From the NCBI GenBank assembly GCA_021802325.1, contig JAKAAM010000052.1, positions 1 to 6,136 of the forward strand: DNA of 6,136 bases. The letters are read 5' to 3'. Shown one piece after another: positions 5,453 through 6,136 of the stretch; positions within the stretch are counted from its first letter, which is position 1, and every line of letters starts with the position of its first letter. The position numbers were made by a program, and so were the translations under genes. Origin of the DNA: Nitrospirota bacterium (GTDB lineage Bacteria > Nitrospirota_A > Leptospirillia > Leptospirillales > Leptospirillaceae). The notes under the pieces are model-generated. The model was given only the letters and a program-made list of their open reading frames with translations, did not search any database and was not told where the DNA came from.

Positions 5453-5884
5453 ATGGCACATGATGATCTTATCAAATCCATTTTGATCGACTCCAAGACC
5501 GTGGCTGTTGTCGGGATTTCCGACAAGCTTGGACGTCCAAGCCTCACCGTCGCCAGCTACCTTAAGGACCATGGTTTCGATGTCCTTCCTGTCAATCCTA
5601 ACCTGACCTCCGTGGCGCACGTTCCCTGCTATCCCGATCTGAAGAGCCTTCCTGTGACCCCCGACCTTGTGGTGATCTTTCGAAAGGCTTCGGATATCCC
5701 GGATGTTGTGCGGGAAGCGGTGGCGACTGCGGTTCCCCGAATTTGGATTCAGGAAGGGATCGTCAGTGAGGAGGGGTATCGTATGGCAGAGATTGCTGGG
5801 ATGGCGGTCATTATGGATAAGTGCATCATGAAAGAACATGCTCGCCTGACCCGGGAAGGCCACTTGGGGAAGGGGCATCACTAA
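5453..5884 (+). CDS. CoA-binding domain protein, YccU family
   Basis: This 143-residue single-domain protein has the CoA-binding Rossmann-like fold of the YccU/COG1832 group, related to the N-terminal domain of succinyl-CoA synthetase alpha. Visible landmarks are VAVVGISDKLGRPS (17-30), the VNPN turn (47-50), DLVVIFRKAS (71-80), WIQEGI (98-103) and VIMDKCIMKEH (119-129). Length and motif order are normal for the family. It has no catalytic domain, so it is thought to bind CoA or an acyl-CoA, but the physiological role of these proteins is not settled. The ATG at 5453 is preceded by GGGGGAA about nine bases upstream, a rather distant ribosome-binding site. It is transcribed away from the desulfurase-like cluster and ends just before a hairpin terminator, so it is probably a single-gene unit. 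Confidence 0.92.
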   Translation: MAHDDLIKSILIDSKTVAVVGISDKLGRPSLTVASYLKDHGFDVLPVNPNLTSVAHVPCYPDLKSLPVTPDLVVIFRKASDIPDVVREAVATAVPRIWIQEGIVSEEGYRMAEIAGMAVIMDKCIMKEHARLTREGHLGKGHH

Positions 5885-5893
5885 AAGCCTTGT

Positions 5894-5932
5894 CTGGAGC
5901 TTTCTCCTTGGATGGATTGCTCCAGGGTTTTT
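5894..5932 (+). terminator. Probable rho-independent terminator after the CoA-binding gene
   Basis: CTGGAGC (5894-5900) and GCTCCAG (5919-5925) form a perfect 7-bp stem, followed by GG and five T residues (5928-5932). The 18-nt loop is long but can pair partly inside (TCC with GGA). The stem starts ten bases after the stop codon, which fits transcript ending between this gene and the tRNA. Confidence 0.6.
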
Positions 5933-5945
5933 CCCGTGTTATAGT
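5917..5945 (+). promoter_or_regulatory. Possible promoter for the CAU tRNA
   Basis: TTGCTC (5917-5922) and TATAGT (5940-5945) are spaced by 17 nt. The -10 matches consensus at five of six bases; the -35 only at its first three. The start would fall about 34 nt before the mature tRNA 5' end, leaving a leader for RNase P. The -35 overlaps the terminator's right arm. Confidence 0.35.
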
Positions 5946-5985
5946 ACACAAGTTTTTCCGCAACGAAGCACCATTTCTTCCCCAA

Positions 5986-6061
5986 GGCGATGTAGCTCAG
6001 TCGGCAGAGCAGGTGAATCATAATCACTCGGTCGGGGGTTCGAATCCCTCCATCGCCACCA
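5986..6061 (+). tRNA. tRNA with anticodon CAU (elongator Met or Ile2)
   Basis: The 76-nt gene forms a complete cloverleaf. The acceptor stem GGCGATG/CATCGCC is fully paired, the D-arm is GCTC/GAGC, the anticodon stem GGTGA/TCACT encloses loop ATCATAA with CAT at 6019-6021, and the T-arm GGGGG/CCCTC has loop TTCGAAT. The discriminator A is followed by an encoded CCA. It is not the initiator: position 1 pairs with 72, and the three G-C pairs at the base of the anticodon stem are missing. The anticodon arm and variable loop resemble Ile2, whose C34 becomes lysidine, but the acceptor stem lacks the C4-G69/C5-G68 pairs of the E. coli Ile2 tRNA. Met and Ile2 cannot be separated here. Confidence 0.95.
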
Positions 6062-6100
6062 ATTTCAGATCCCGGAACAGGTGCCGTCATAAAGGTAGCA

Positions 6101-6136
6101 ATGCCGGCTTCTTCTGTGGTCAGTCTTCGAGGGTCG
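6101..6136 (+). CDS. Possible start of a plus-strand gene, cut by the window end
   Basis: An ATG at 6101 has AAAGG at 6091-6095 five bases upstream, and the frame stays open to the window end, giving 12 residues (MPASSVVSLRGS). This is too short for family recognition. The opposite strand is also open here, so the call rests on the ribosome-binding site alone. Confidence 0.22.
   Translation, partial: MPASSVVSLRGS

Noticed and set aside
5881..6090. Minus-strand frame of 69 codons across the CAU tRNA
   Set aside because: GGIRTPDRV and the following residues are the usual product of translating a tRNA in reverse; it also overlaps the terminator.
1..6136. CRISPR array, insertion sequence or rRNA
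   Set aside because: No regularly spaced repeats, transposase motifs, terminal repeat pairs or rRNA stretches were found on either strand.

Overview
This is a bacterial chromosomal window of about 55-58% G+C by eye. Start codons carry strong GGAGG-type ribosome-binding sites and both tRNA genes encode their CCA ends. The mix of genes would suit a Gram-negative-like, possibly chemolithotrophic lineage such as Leptospirillum/Nitrospirota, but this is an impression from gene texture and no marker in the window proves it.

Left part (1-1432): the end of an integrated element. A tRNA-Arg(UCU) gene on the minus strand (1356-1432) is followed downstream by a complete tyrosine recombinase (215-1246), then by the first 38 codons of a cargo gene (1-116) that leaves the window and may be a PDDEXK-type nuclease. 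The layout is that of an island inserted at a tRNA 3' end, with the element extending left of the window. Between tRNA and integrase lies a 9-nt direct repeat; between integrase and cargo gene lies an 8-bp perfect inverted repeat.

Middle part (1521-5179): five minus-strand genes read from right to left. They are a cysteine-desulfurase-like protein that lacks the PLP-binding lysine; an NDUFA9-like atypical SDR; a DODA/LigB-type extradiol dioxygenase, coupled to the SDR by an ATGA overlap; a CGWS glutaredoxin with an unusual C-terminal tail; and a small CbtB-family membrane protein with a His/Cys-rich C-terminus. The SDR and dioxygenase are clearly co-transcribed. The glutaredoxin may also have its own promoter. 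The shared theme looks like redox, sulfur and metal handling, but no pathway can be assigned from the window alone.

Right part (5180-6136): a 273-bp divergent intergenic region holds a perfect 19-nt palindrome near its centre. It is followed on the plus strand by a YccU-type CoA-binding protein, a probable terminator, and a tRNA with anticodon CAU (elongator Met or Ile2). The last 75 bases may hold the start of another plus-strand gene, with weak evidence.

The most notable observation is the desulfurase-like protein: its fold and active-site cysteine are kept, but the His-Lys pair that holds PLP is replaced by Ala-Val.
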